DNA of 64,000 nucleotides from Luteimonas_C sp035250245 (GTDB taxonomy: Bacteria; Pseudomonadota; Gammaproteobacteria; Xanthomonadales; Xanthomonadaceae). The stretch lies in assembly GCA_035250245.1 (NCBI GenBank), contig DATFFH010000002.1:1-64000 (forward strand), in the 5' to 3' direction. Positions 52,083 to 60,248 of the stretch are shown piece by piece. Position 1 is the stretch's first letter. Each line of letters starts with the position of its first letter. The translations under genes and the position numbers were made by a program. The notes under the pieces are model-generated. The model was not told where the DNA came from and made no database searches. It saw only the letters and a program-made list of their open reading frames with translations.

Positions 52083-52120
52083 AGAAAAGGCCAGCGATCG
52101 CTCGCTGGCCTTTCTTTTGG
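52083..52120 (-). terminator. Terminator downstream of tRNA-Arg
   Basis: AAAGGCCAGCGATCGCTCGCTGGCCTTT forms a 9- to 12-bp stem flanked by A-rich and T-rich runs on both sides, so it can act in either direction. It lies directly beyond the 3' end of the tRNA on the minus strand. Confidence 0.88.
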
Positions 52121-52122
52121 AT

Positions 52123-52199
52123 GGCGCGCCCGGAAGGATTCGAACCTCCGACCCCCAAGTTCGTAGCCTGGTGCTCTATCCAGCTGAGCTACGGGCGCA
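52123..52199 (-). tRNA. tRNA-Arg (anticodon ACG)
   Basis: A 77-base cloverleaf on the minus strand: acceptor GCGCCCG with its complement, D-arm AGCTCAGCTGGATAGAGC, anticodon loop CTACGAA giving ACG, T-loop GGTTCGAATCC and encoded CCA. It marks the edge between conserved chromosome and the accessory region. Confidence 0.96.
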
Positions 52200-52912
52200 G
52201 AAGCGGAATTATGGCGAATGTGACCGGCATCGGTCAATTCGATTTGCAGCTTTTGCCGGATCGCCCGGCGGGGTTCGAAACGATATTCGAACTGGCGGAG
52301 ACTGAGGGGCGAGGCGGAATGCCCGCAAGCCGCAGGCTTGCATTCCGCCGAGCGCCGGGCGCGCAAGCGCCTGGCTGGGAATCCTTCAGTTGGAGCCAGC
52401 GGAGCTGGCGGAGACTGAGGGAGGCTACGTCGTCTAACCTAACCCTCGGGCTCGTAAGCCTTTGACGCTGCTGGACCGCTTGGCACAGTGTCCAAGGAAG
52501 TGTCCAAGCGCAATGATACCGTTTGCCTTGGCCCTAGCGGAACCCCTTGGCGTCCAGGCATGGGCTCACAGACCGACATTCCTCGTCCGCAATGACTTGA
52601 ACCGAGCAGAGTCCTGGGATCGTCCGTCTGAAGCGGGCGTGCTTCCACCCGGGTGTAATAAGTCAAATACCGACCAAACCTCGCCCACTGCGAATAATGC
52701 GATGATCTCGTTCCCGCCACGTGATGGCCATCCTGTAGCCACCCCCCGAGCGATATATATTGGGGTTTCGGGCTGGCTGAACCGCTGCCTGGTAGCTAGT
52801 TGCGTGGGGGTAAACATCGTGCTATTTTTTAAAAACGCAGAGATGCGACCTCATATAGGGCTCGTCCTACCACAATCTCCGACTATGTCGAGACGGTAGG
52901 CAGCCCTTTTTT
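52200..52912. other. Non-coding junction region, no confident gene
   Basis: About 710 bases between tRNA-Arg and the HEPN gene. The left half has two direct copies of CTGGCGGAGACTGAGGG (near 52292 and 52405) around the palindromes GCAAGCCGCAGGCTTGC and CCGGGCGCGCAAGCGCCTGG. The right half, from about 52440, is compositionally different, and the frames there lack family similarity or ribosome sites. It is probably a degraded recombination junction plus the promoter of the next gene. Confidence 0.5.
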
Positions 52913-54667
52913 ATGCCTCTTTGGTTACCAGCCTCTGGTGCGACGCAAGCCATTGAGCAGCAACTCTATCTTTGCCAAGCCTGGCACGAGTTACTACATC
53001 CTCAAAGCCCCGATACATTCCGAGCGCGTGTAGTCAATCTCCCTCTACTGCTGGACGACTTACTTCATGTCGTCGAGATAGCATCTGATGATGCTCGCTG
53101 GACCGGCTATCTACCCAGCTTGGGGAGTGAACTAGAAGAACACCTGTTGTCGGAGCAGCGTCTAATAGCCCCCTCCTCTCAGCTTTGGCGGGCAATAGAA
53201 AGCGTCGTTCATGACGCTAAACAGCAGCGTGTGCCGACACTCAAGTCAAAAGTCTTAGTTTCAAAAGGACTGTTTGGCTCGACAGAAAATCGATTCGTGC
53301 CAGACCTGCTGGATTTGGTCGCGAATCAGCCCAATCGTAAAGAAGGCATTCTTTCCAGACTTTCCTCTATAGCGTCTCATATCGCCTATCGCGGCCAAAC
53401 CGAAGAGGCGCTGGACCTGCTTTCACGAATCAATCTCACTGATGCACCTAGAGATATTGCGGGAAATCTCTGTAGTCTTCTTAGCGCTTCACAACAAATA
53501 TTTGCTTGTCATCTCGCCGTCTCTGGTGATCGAGAAATATTGCCGTTACTACTCAAAAGAACACCATTTCGCCGCGTCCGCGAAAACTCCCTCCGCGACC
53601 AACCAAATTTTGCAAACTGGGCAGCGGAATGCAGCGATTGCATATTCTTCAAAATCGATATCAAAGACTACTCGCATCATTCCGCTGCAGAAAAGGCGAT
53701 GAGAACTCTCTCCGAGTCTCTCAATATCCACAATCTATATACTAATAGCGCTTCATTTCGCGTTCGTTCGTCAGTCCTTATTCGCAACTCGTCAAACGCT
53801 TATTCGAGCGTCCAGGTTGCACCCAGCTCCCACTTTGGACTCATGCCGAGATCCCGTGCGTTAAAACTTTCCATTGACCGTATGAGTCGCGTTGGAAAAA
53901 GAGTTGAGGGGAGGCTATCCAATGCGCTTGAATGCCATGCGATTGCACTAGCTGCGCGTGAACCAACGACCGCCCTCATCAATCTTTGGACTGCGCTGGA
54001 AGCAATCTCCGGGAGCGCTCAAGGCATATCGATCGGTCAAAAAGTCTCCCGATCCGTTGCTCCGATAATCGCATCACGTCGCATTGACAAGATTGCGTCC
54101 TACTTAGCCATCAGCTGCCATGAAATGTTGGTGCACAATGAACACTTCGTAGATCGCAAAGCCTTACCACACTCTCAATTCACGAAGGTTAGCAACGATG
54201 ACATCATGCAGGCGATCGCCGGCCCTAACAATAATGCCGGCATGAAATATCTGCTAGGCATTTGCCAAGACAGTCCAATGTTGCGACAACGTCTATATTT
54301 TGTATGGAAGGATTTTCACGACCCAGACGCGGTCCGAAAGAACTTGATCGCATCTCGGCGCCGGGTGGAATGGCAGATTGAGAGGATTTATCGAGCAAGA
54401 AACCTTATCGTCCACAAAGGCGAAACAAGTCATCTTTTGTGGAGGCTTCTGCAGAACGCGCAGTATTACGTATCGGCAACGCTAAGCAGAATACTTCATG
54501 ATCTAAGCGACCATCCAGAATGGGGCATTGATGAATCACTTTCTTATCAGGAGATGCAGTTCAACCACGTGTGCAGCTCCCTCGAATCCGGAAAGGGACT
54601 AAGCCATGCAGATGTCCTAGGATCACGAACATCCGCTGGTGCACTGCGATTATGGCAACAGCCATAG
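52913..54667 (+). CDS. Large protein with C-terminal HEPN-type motif, candidate defence or RNase protein
   Basis: This 584-residue protein has no family I recognise. The N-terminal 350 residues are mixed and mostly helical. The C-terminal part has INLWTALEAISG (about residue 362) and, at R496-H501, IYRARNLIVHKGE: an R-x4-H motif within a helix-rich segment, as in HEPN ribonucleases of the Apea/ApeA and toxin kinds. No signal peptide or membrane segment is seen. Base and codon use are much more AT-rich than in the core genes. Position beside a tRNA-Phe scar and an Argonaute defence pair suggests phage defence; this is inference. Confidence 0.7.
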   Translation: MPLWLPASGATQAIEQQLYLCQAWHELLHPQSPDTFRARVVNLPLLLDDLLHVVEIASDDARWTGYLPSLGSELEEHLLSEQRLIAPSSQLWRAIESVVHDAKQQRVPTLKSKVLVSKGLFGSTENRFVPDLLDLVANQPNRKEGILSRLSSIASHIAYRGQTEEALDLLSRINLTDAPRDIAGNLCSLLSASQQIFACHLAVSGDREILPLLLKRTPFRRVRENSLRDQPNFANWAAECSDCIFFKIDIKDYSHHSAAEKAMRTLSESLNIHNLYTNSASFRVRSSVLIRNSSNAYSSVQVAPSSHFGLMPRSRALKLSIDRMSRVGKRVEGRLSNALECHAIALAAREPTTALINLWTALEAISGSAQGISIGQKVSRSVAPIIASRRIDKIASYLAISCHEMLVHNEHFVDRKALPHSQFTKVSNDDIMQAIAGPNNNAGMKYLLGICQDSPMLRQRLYFVWKDFHDPDAVRKNLIASRRRVEWQIERIYRARNLIVHKGETSHLLWRLLQNAQYYVSATLSRILHDLSDHPEWGIDESLSYQEMQFNHVCSSLESGKGLSHADVLGSRTSAGALRLWQQP

Positions 54668-54674
54668 ATGATCT

Positions 54675-54752
54675 GGCCGGACGAGTAGAACCCGATCGTT
54701 GGAGGTTTGAAAATCCCTGTGTCGGGGGGTTCGATTCCCTCCCCGGCCACCA
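54675..54752 (+). pseudogene. 3' half of tRNA-Phe (GAA), probable integration scar (att)
   Basis: From about 54706 the sequence reads like tRNA-Phe: loop TTGAAAA with a GAA anticodon, TCCC, GTGTCGG, a perfect T-arm GGGGGTTCGATTCCCTC, CCGGCC and encoded CCA. The 5' part has GGCCGG, able to pair with the acceptor end, but no normal D-arm, and the anticodon stem has mismatches. This is the expected look of the tRNA 3' end duplicated by a tyrosine-recombinase element. No intact tRNA-Phe lies in the window. Confidence 0.75.
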
Positions 54753-54780
54753 TTTTGGTGGTTTTAATTGTAAAAATATC

Positions 54781-54818
54781 AAGGGTTTGCGGAGGCTCCG
54801 CGGACCCTTTGTTTTTTG
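54781..54818 (+). terminator. Terminator after the tRNA-Phe remnant
   Basis: AAGGGTTTGCGGAGGCTCCG CGGACCCTTT forms a long stem, followed by GTTTTTTG. A smaller hairpin CCACCATTTTGGTGG with TTTT lies just before it (54747-54765). Both fit a tRNA gene's downstream flank carried along with the remnant. Confidence 0.75.
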
Positions 54819-55078
54819 TGGCTCTCGGTGTGACGGCGTTACGGCTCCGCAGTGGCTCCCGCATCAAAGTCTTCGGGATGCAATGCCGTGTCAGCTTCCC
54901 TCGACCCAGGAGCTTGTCATCCGCAACCATCCGATCGGCCAAGTCTCATATCGCTTCTCTTGAGCCATGCACTGAACTCAGGCAAGTAGCCGAATACTCG
55001 TTCATTGCGAAAGGTCCCAATCAATCCAACGATAGCGGCAAACGCAGTCGCACCGTAAGTGGGCTTATAGGTGTGGTC

Positions 55079-56536
55079 TTACATGAAAAGCCGGTAGGGA
55101 TAGCTTTGCCCAGGCAGGTTCGGCACATTGGCGATAGTCTTGGCTAACCGCTGGGAATATCGAATCGTTACTGGAACCGGGTCGTAAAGCGCATCGTTGT
55201 TCCAATCCATCTTGGTCAAGGCCAGTGCCTCGGCGGCGGCGAGCTGCAAAGGGCCCGAGCCGGCATGGCGGGTCAAGACCAATGGCCGGGGAATGCTCTT
55301 GCCTCCCTGGTAATAGGCGCTTTTCGAGGAAACCCCCGGCGCATTGCCGGCCACCCAGACAAAGCAGGACGTGCCTGAGCGCATCTGCACGATGCCCCGA
55401 GGCACGGGGTAGCCATCGGCCTTGGTCGGTTTGGGCCCTTTAGGATTGGCCACCATCCAAACGCCACGCCAAGCCGAGTTGCTTCCCACTTCAATGCACT
55501 CGAACTCCGGCACAGCCGCCAGCGCTTCACTAGCCCCTTGGATTTCCTCCTCCTTGAAGGCCGTGGTCTTGTGCACGACCAGCCGCCGCGGCAGGTCGCC
55601 GCCGTTGCGAGCCTGATACAGCTGCAAGCTACGAGCCAGAACTGCCCGCATATCAGCCCGGCTCAGATACGGATTGCGCTTGGCCTCTTGAAGATCAGCG
55701 ATCGGATCGCGCGCTTCAAAGGCGACGAACTGCATGCCGCCACCGTCCATATCGAACACTTGCGAACAGCAAGTGACATGGTGCATCCCATCAGAATGAG
55801 CTTTCAACGCATAGGCCAACCCGATATAAGCAGTGCCCTCTGGCACGCCGGGCAAAGGTGCGAGCTTCCAAGGGATGCCGCCCGCTTTGACATACAGGGC
55901 GATGGCCAAACGCCAAGCGATCGATGCTGCCGACCCACTCGAAAAGGCAAAGGCCCGATCATTGAGCACCTGTGTGGGAATGCCAAACTTCGCCCCGATG
56001 GCTTTGAGCACATCGTGCGCATCGAACGAGGGAGTGCGCAACGCATGAGCCCATGTATCAGGCAAGTGGACGACCGCCACATCGAACTCTGAGCGCACCA
56101 GGTCCAACCTGCTAATCGCTTCTTCAAAAGCCATCGCAAGACGCTCTTCGGGTGTTCCGGTGAATGGCAGGTCATCGATGGAGTCAGGCCAAACCATATG
56201 CGCTGCTTGGCGCGCCCCGTGAATGGGGATGCCAAACAGCGCTTCAAATCCTGGGTAGGTGGGGACGTATTCCTTTCGATCCGAGGGCGCATGGGGAGTT
56301 TGAAGCAGCTTCATCAATGACACGACCTTGGCCGAGCCTGCCTTGGGCCCAACGATGGCCACCCGCACCTGCGGCGTATAAGTCCCAAAGGATCTGCCCG
56401 AGAAGGGGCCGTGTGTAATCAACCCCCGAAGCGGATGGATATCGATTGCACGCGGGTCCTCGGGAGAGAAGGATAGAACCGGCTCTTCCAAAAGTTGAAA
56501 CGGCGCTAGCTTTGCATCAAGGGCCGGAGAGCTCAT
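55079..56536 (-). CDS. Short prokaryotic Argonaute (MID-PIWI), SPARSA-type
   Basis: This 485-residue protein is a short pAgo with no N or PAZ domain. The MID domain is about residues 40-200, and the MID/PIWI junction has ALYVKAGGIPWKL (213-225). The PIWI domain continues to the typical end YPYRLFM. The first catalytic aspartate of active PIWI (GIDx) is replaced in AYIGLAYAL, so no slicing is expected. In this class the pAgo uses a guide RNA to sense target DNA and switches on its partner effector. The ATG overlaps the stop of the SIR2-APAZ gene (ATGA). Confidence 0.92.
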   Translation of the reverse strand: MSSPALDAKLAPFQLLEEPVLSFSPEDPRAIDIHPLRGLITHGPFSGRSFGTYTPQVRVAIVGPKAGSAKVVSLMKLLQTPHAPSDRKEYVPTYPGFEALFGIPIHGARQAAHMVWPDSIDDLPFTGTPEERLAMAFEEAISRLDLVRSEFDVAVVHLPDTWAHALRTPSFDAHDVLKAIGAKFGIPTQVLNDRAFAFSSGSAASIAWRLAIALYVKAGGIPWKLAPLPGVPEGTAYIGLAYALKAHSDGMHHVTCCSQVFDMDGGGMQFVAFEARDPIADLQEAKRNPYLSRADMRAVLARSLQLYQARNGGDLPRRLVVHKTTAFKEEEIQGASEALAAVPEFECIEVGSNSAWRGVWMVANPKGPKPTKADGYPVPRGIVQMRSGTSCFVWVAGNAPGVSSKSAYYQGGKSIPRPLVLTRHAGSGPLQLAAAEALALTKMDWNNDALYDPVPVTIRYSQRLAKTIANVPNLPGQSYPYRLFM

Positions 56537-58386
56537 CGTGCCACCCCATGAAAGTAGGGATGATCATGGGAGGGGCGGCTCCACGCCGAAACGGTGCCGA
56601 CGTGGAAAACTGCATCTATCCCTTGCCCCTCTTCAATCCAATAACCTTTAACCTCACCGGAGAGCATTTCCGACCAACCAGCGATGATCGAAGCCCATTT
56701 CCGGTTGTAGCGCTGCGCCCACCGTTCGCGAAGCCAGTCGGCGGCGGGGTTTACTCGTCGCTCAAAAGGTGGAGGAGGCTCACTGCTCTGGCTCTGGCTC
56801 TGGCTTTGTCTCTCCTCCCGTGGCAAGTCCACATTGGTGTAGGGGTCAAAGACGCACCACCATTGCCCATTCAAGTGTTCCAATCGGATTTCTAGGGCCT
56901 CGGAAAATGGCAGTTGCAAGCCCTGCACCTGTCCCATCAATGGGTCCCCATAGGCTTCTCTCAGCATCGCCAGCTCCTTCAATCGCCGTGCGCGATGCTC
57001 GGAAGATTCTTCTGGATGACCGGCTGCCACAACGATGCTATGCCCCCTACTTTTTAGTCTGGGATGCAAGGGTCGACCTCGGCACAGCGCCTTGACGAAC
57101 GCGTCATAGATCAGCCCCAACGCCCAACTATCCTGCATCGGGTCCAGTGCTATATCACCTGCAAGCTTTGCATCCAGCGGCGCAAGTGCATCCAAAATCT
57201 GCTCATCGTTGCCAAATGCAGCAAACTCCTTTCCGGCAGCTGCGATGCTTGCTCTGGCTTTGGATGTCTTCAACAACTCGCGCGCCTCTGTGAGCGTGGC
57301 AGGCTTTTTCACGCTGATGCGCCGAGCGATAGTTGGCACCTGCATCACCCGCAGTGCTGAGCAACGCAGAATGGGATCGTTGCGCGCTTCTCGATCGGGC
57401 ATCTGGACCGCCCGCACTATCGGCCTACCCTCGCCCTCGTGGATATGCCGGTCCAAAGCTTCGTCAAAGCGCATGGTGTCGTCAATATCACCGGCAAGCT
57501 CGTCAAAAGTTTGCGCCGACAACAGGTTTACCTCAACGCCCTTGGTCAGCGCGCTTTCCAAGAACTCGCGCACCGCCGGTAATAAGCCCTGCGCTGAGCG
57601 CGTCATCCAGTGGATGCCACCCGGGAAAGCATTCGGCGCGCTCAGTGCTTCATGCAGTGCTGCCATGACCGACGCATCCCGCCCGCTATACCCCACCACA
57701 ATCAGGGCGAACCTTCTCCCTGCTTCAACGAGGACTCCTCGCAGTTTTTCATCCTGAGCAGCGAGCTCGTGTTCGGTGTTCTTCAATGCGTCCGACTGAT
57801 AGTCGCCATGGATCTTTGCCAGCAGCGGCCAGTCATTTTCCCTGACGCTTCGGGTCGCGCGCTCGGCGGAGTCAATGGCGGCCACTACCAGGTTCCGACG
57901 CTGATCAACGGCCAGTTTATCCTGAGCGATAGTGGTGGCGGTTTCCACCAGATTGTCGAAGTTCGTGGTAAAGACACACGGGGTCTTACCTGTGGCTAAC
58001 AAAGCGGCCAGCACGCGATGGGCAAAGGACGGGCTACCGCGTTGAACCTGCTGAGCGATGTAGGTTCGCCGCTCTTCAACGCTTGGGTAGACCGCTTCAA
58101 ATGCCTTTGCATATTCACTAGGATCGCCTGCGGGCGGCAACGTGCCTTGCTGGGTGAAATACTGATCGATCCGGGCAATCCATAAGGGATCAGTCGAATC
58201 AAGCTCACGGCGCGGCACGCCGGTTTGCTGGCAGAACAAAGTGGCCTTGAAGTCGCCAATCATGTCGTAACCAGTGGGGATGCGGGCGCCGCCGGAAGCG
58301 CCTGCGCCAAGAAACCAGGCAAACTGTTGCGGCCTGAGCGCGAACTTGGTCGCGAACTGTCGCCCTGTTAGAACTGGAATCTCCAC
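56533..58386 (-). CDS. SIR2-APAZ effector of short Argonaute system (predicted NADase)
   Basis: This 617-residue protein starts at a GTG with AGGGAG nine bases upstream. Residues 20-290 are a SIR2 domain: FLGAGASGGARIP (G27-S31 region), FTTNFDNLVE with N142 and D144, KIHGD with H193, VVGYSGRD. The rest (about 320-617) fits the APAZ domain that takes the place of the missing Argonaute N/PAZ lobes. A QSQSQSQSS linker is encoded by GCTCTG hexamer repeats. By analogy with characterised SPARSA systems it depletes NAD+ when the partner Argonaute detects invader nucleic acid, killing or arresting the cell. Confidence 0.92.
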   Translation of the reverse strand: MEIPVLTGRQFATKFALRPQQFAWFLGAGASGGARIPTGYDMIGDFKATLFCQQTGVPRRELDSTDPLWIARIDQYFTQQGTLPPAGDPSEYAKAFEAVYPSVEERRTYIAQQVQRGSPSFAHRVLAALLATGKTPCVFTTNFDNLVETATTIAQDKLAVDQRRNLVVAAIDSAERATRSVRENDWPLLAKIHGDYQSDALKNTEHELAAQDEKLRGVLVEAGRRFALIVVGYSGRDASVMAALHEALSAPNAFPGGIHWMTRSAQGLLPAVREFLESALTKGVEVNLLSAQTFDELAGDIDDTMRFDEALDRHIHEGEGRPIVRAVQMPDREARNDPILRCSALRVMQVPTIARRISVKKPATLTEARELLKTSKARASIAAAGKEFAAFGNDEQILDALAPLDAKLAGDIALDPMQDSWALGLIYDAFVKALCRGRPLHPRLKSRGHSIVVAAGHPEESSEHRARRLKELAMLREAYGDPLMGQVQGLQLPFSEALEIRLEHLNGQWWCVFDPYTNVDLPREERQSQSQSQSSEPPPPFERRVNPAADWLRERWAQRYNRKWASIIAGWSEMLSGEVKGYWIEEGQGIDAVFHVGTVSAWSRPSHDHPYFHGVAR

Positions 58387-58794
58387 GCGATTACGCTCCC
58401 TGTTCGACTGTGAGCTGGTCCTTTGCCTATGATTGGCAACGCGAGCACCGCGAAGATAACGCACTCCTGCTCGAAGTCTTCAAACGCGAATATCTGTCCT
58501 CCCGAAGCGTGGAAATAGCCGTGATGGCGGCCGCGCCAATCGGGCGAGCTAAAGGCGCTGGTCTGTTCTCGCTGTGGCCCAAGGCGATGATCGGACACCC
58601 CCGACCTTCTTTCCCAATCAAGGACTTAGCCTGAACGGGAGATCAAAGAATCGATACCTGCAAGCTATCGCACTCATCGCTCGACGGGCAAGGCCCGACC
58701 CGCACTAGTGCTTTCGGGTGTCCTTTAGTACGAACGCCGATCAGACACCGGTCCCGGCACAAGACTTCCGACGTCTTTCGCGTCGGGTTGGACA
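58387..58794. other. Region upstream of the Argonaute operon, no confident gene
   Basis: About 400 bases. A plus-strand frame at 58410-58634 has no recognisable similarity or clear ribosome site. The stretch must hold the SPARSA promoter, but no convincing -35/-10 pair was found. Nothing else was recognised. Confidence 0.4.
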
Positions 58795-59199
58795 CTAGAG
58801 CCGCCTTGGTGGGGAATCTAACCGGGCGTAGTGCACGCTGGGCTCTCCTGCGGCAAGCCAACTCCGAACAGCTGAACGGACCAAGTCCTGTGTCGTGCCT
58901 GGCACAAAGTTCTGGACTTCCGAATATAGGAGAACATCGGACCAGCCTTGATTGTCGACTTGAAATGAGAGATGCAGCAATACCGGTTCGTCGGCGCTTT
59001 CAGGATCAATACCGAGCGATCTCTGGGCCTCTAGATGAACTGTTTTCGCATGAGTTCTCGTGGTCTCTATGACTACGAGCCCATGCAAACGCAGGTCATC
59101 GCATAGGCTTTCTATGTCAATCGTCGAGGTGTAGACAGGAACGACTAACACATTGTTTCCAATGAATGCTGTAGCAGCCGGCGCTCGGTCTGATGCCAT
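58795..59199 (-). CDS. Hypothetical protein, 134 residues
   Basis: The frame starts at ATG 59199 and gives a soluble-looking protein with no signal peptide, no cysteine pair and alternating hydrophobic pattern (NNVLVVPVYTSTIDIESLCDDLRLHGLVVIETTRTH...). No family was recognised. It lies head-to-tail after the thioredoxin-fold gene (44-base gap) and may be cotranscribed with it, or belong to the Argonaute side; both are guesses. Confidence 0.5.
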   Translation of the reverse strand: MASDRAPAATAFIGNNVLVVPVYTSTIDIESLCDDLRLHGLVVIETTRTHAKTVHLEAQRSLGIDPESADEPVLLHLSFQVDNQGWSDVLLYSEVQNFVPGTTQDLVRSAVRSWLAAGEPSVHYARLDSPPRRL

Positions 59200-59242
59200 G
59201 GCCCAATATTTTCATCGAAGAGCTCCGAACAGACCGGGCCCC

Positions 59243-60166
59243 TCAAGGAGCCTGTCCGGCGCCATAACCAATCTTGGCTGCCGCCCCCCGGAGCTCTTGC
59301 TTACGGCCTTCCTTGGGCCAACCTGCCACTTTGGCGACCACTTTCCCGTCTCGCATGAAATAGAAGACAGGAGTCGCCCAATCGCTGAGGGCTGGCCACT
59401 CCTGTCGTTTGTAGGCAACGGTCATTACCGTGTCGGGATGGGCTTTGTTCCATTCATCGAATACCGCGAAATCAGTTTCCCTACCCTGTGGGGCTATCCA
59501 CTTGGAATGCGTTGCGAAGAGTTGGCGTAGCGCTGGGTCCGCTTCGAGATCGCGAATGGCAGCCTGGGTGAAATGGCAAAGCGGATGAGCTACTACAAAG
59601 ATATCGGTTCCGGATCGTATCGCCGCAGGCCGACGGATCAACACCGAACCAGACTTTTCGACCACTAACTCGGTGGGTCCCTCTTTGAAGCCAGGCCCCA
59701 ACTCTGAATGGAAGGTGGGCAACCCAGGAAGATTCGACGCCTTGTGGGTCTTCTTGAAACTATCAGCAGCAGCAAAATCTCGTGTTGCGACCAGTGCTCT
59801 ATAGGTGTCTTTGATATCCGCATCGCTTGCCGTTCCTCTGCGTTCAAGGTCCGCCAACGCGGCGATCTGATCGTGCGTAATGGTAGTCTCGGCGGTATAG
59901 AAAGAGGCGATGTTGGTGCCTTGGTAGACCCAGCGCGCATCTGCGTCGCTCAATCGTTTCCGATCGGCGACGGTTAGGGCTCCGAATCGAGATCGCGCGT
60001 AGGCAGCGGAAACTTGCTTGGCTCGAAATGCGTCTTCGGCCTCGCGCGGCGTGTTTTCTGCCTGCTTAATACCGTCCAAGCCATTGGAGACCCACGCCTC
60101 AGACGTAAAGCCGGCGGGCGACGCAACGACGGCCATCAGGCAGACGAACCAGAGAAAAACTCTCAT
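59243..60166 (-). CDS. Exported thioredoxin-fold protein with single-cysteine CHFT site
   Basis: This 307-residue protein has a signal peptide (residues 1-20), a helical N-terminal half with TPR-like spacing, and a thioredoxin-like C-terminal domain: FVVAHPLCHFTQAAIRDLE, where Cys197 stands at the active-site position in a C-x-x-T arrangement, then WATPVFYFMRDGKVVAKVAGWP with the cis-proline region. It has only one active-site cysteine, so it may act as an isomerase-like or trapping thiol protein. It is downstream of a gene for a Cys-tailed secreted protein, with a terminator hairpin in between. Confidence 0.7.
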   Translation of the reverse strand: MRVFLWFVCLMAVVASPAGFTSEAWVSNGLDGIKQAENTPREAEDAFRAKQVSAAYARSRFGALTVADRKRLSDADARWVYQGTNIASFYTAETTITHDQIAALADLERRGTASDADIKDTYRALVATRDFAAADSFKKTHKASNLPGLPTFHSELGPGFKEGPTELVVEKSGSVLIRRPAAIRSGTDIFVVAHPLCHFTQAAIRDLEADPALRQLFATHSKWIAPQGRETDFAVFDEWNKAHPDTVMTVAYKRQEWPALSDWATPVFYFMRDGKVVAKVAGWPKEGRKQELRGAAAKIGYGAGQAP

Positions 60167-60187
60167 GTCGGAATGTCCGTATCCGGC

Positions 60188-60230
60188 AAAAAAAGAGCCT
60201 ACGAGGGCCCCATTAAAGACCCACGTAGGC
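60188..60230 (-). terminator. Intrinsic terminator/attenuator between the Cys-tailed protein and thioredoxin-fold genes
   Basis: On the minus strand GCCTACG (60230-60224) pairs with CGTAGGC (60203-60197) and further bases of GTGGGTC/GGCCCTC, and the hairpin is followed by TCTTTTTTT. It lies 19 bases after one stop and 22 bases before the next start, so partial read-through would set a high first-gene to second-gene ratio. Confidence 0.8.
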
Positions 60231-60248
60231 GCTTGCGCAACCTCCCTG

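Noticed and set aside
52462..52899. 145-residue plus-strand frame before the HEPN gene
   Set aside because: No ribosome site, no similarity, and irregular composition across the junction.
54547..54942. Minus-strand frame containing VAGEGIEPPDTGIF
   Set aside because: This peptide is the usual artefact of translating the antisense of a tRNA, here the tRNA-Phe remnant.
54930..55078. Coding-looking stretch after the Argonaute stop (YGATAFAAIVGLIGTFRNERVFGYLPEFSAWL)
   Set aside because: It is in the Argonaute frame after the stop and has no start codon; it may be a gene remnant, but evidence is too thin for a feature.
58410..58634. 74-residue frame divergent from the SIR2-APAZ gene
   Set aside because: No motif, no good ribosome site; could not be told from chance.
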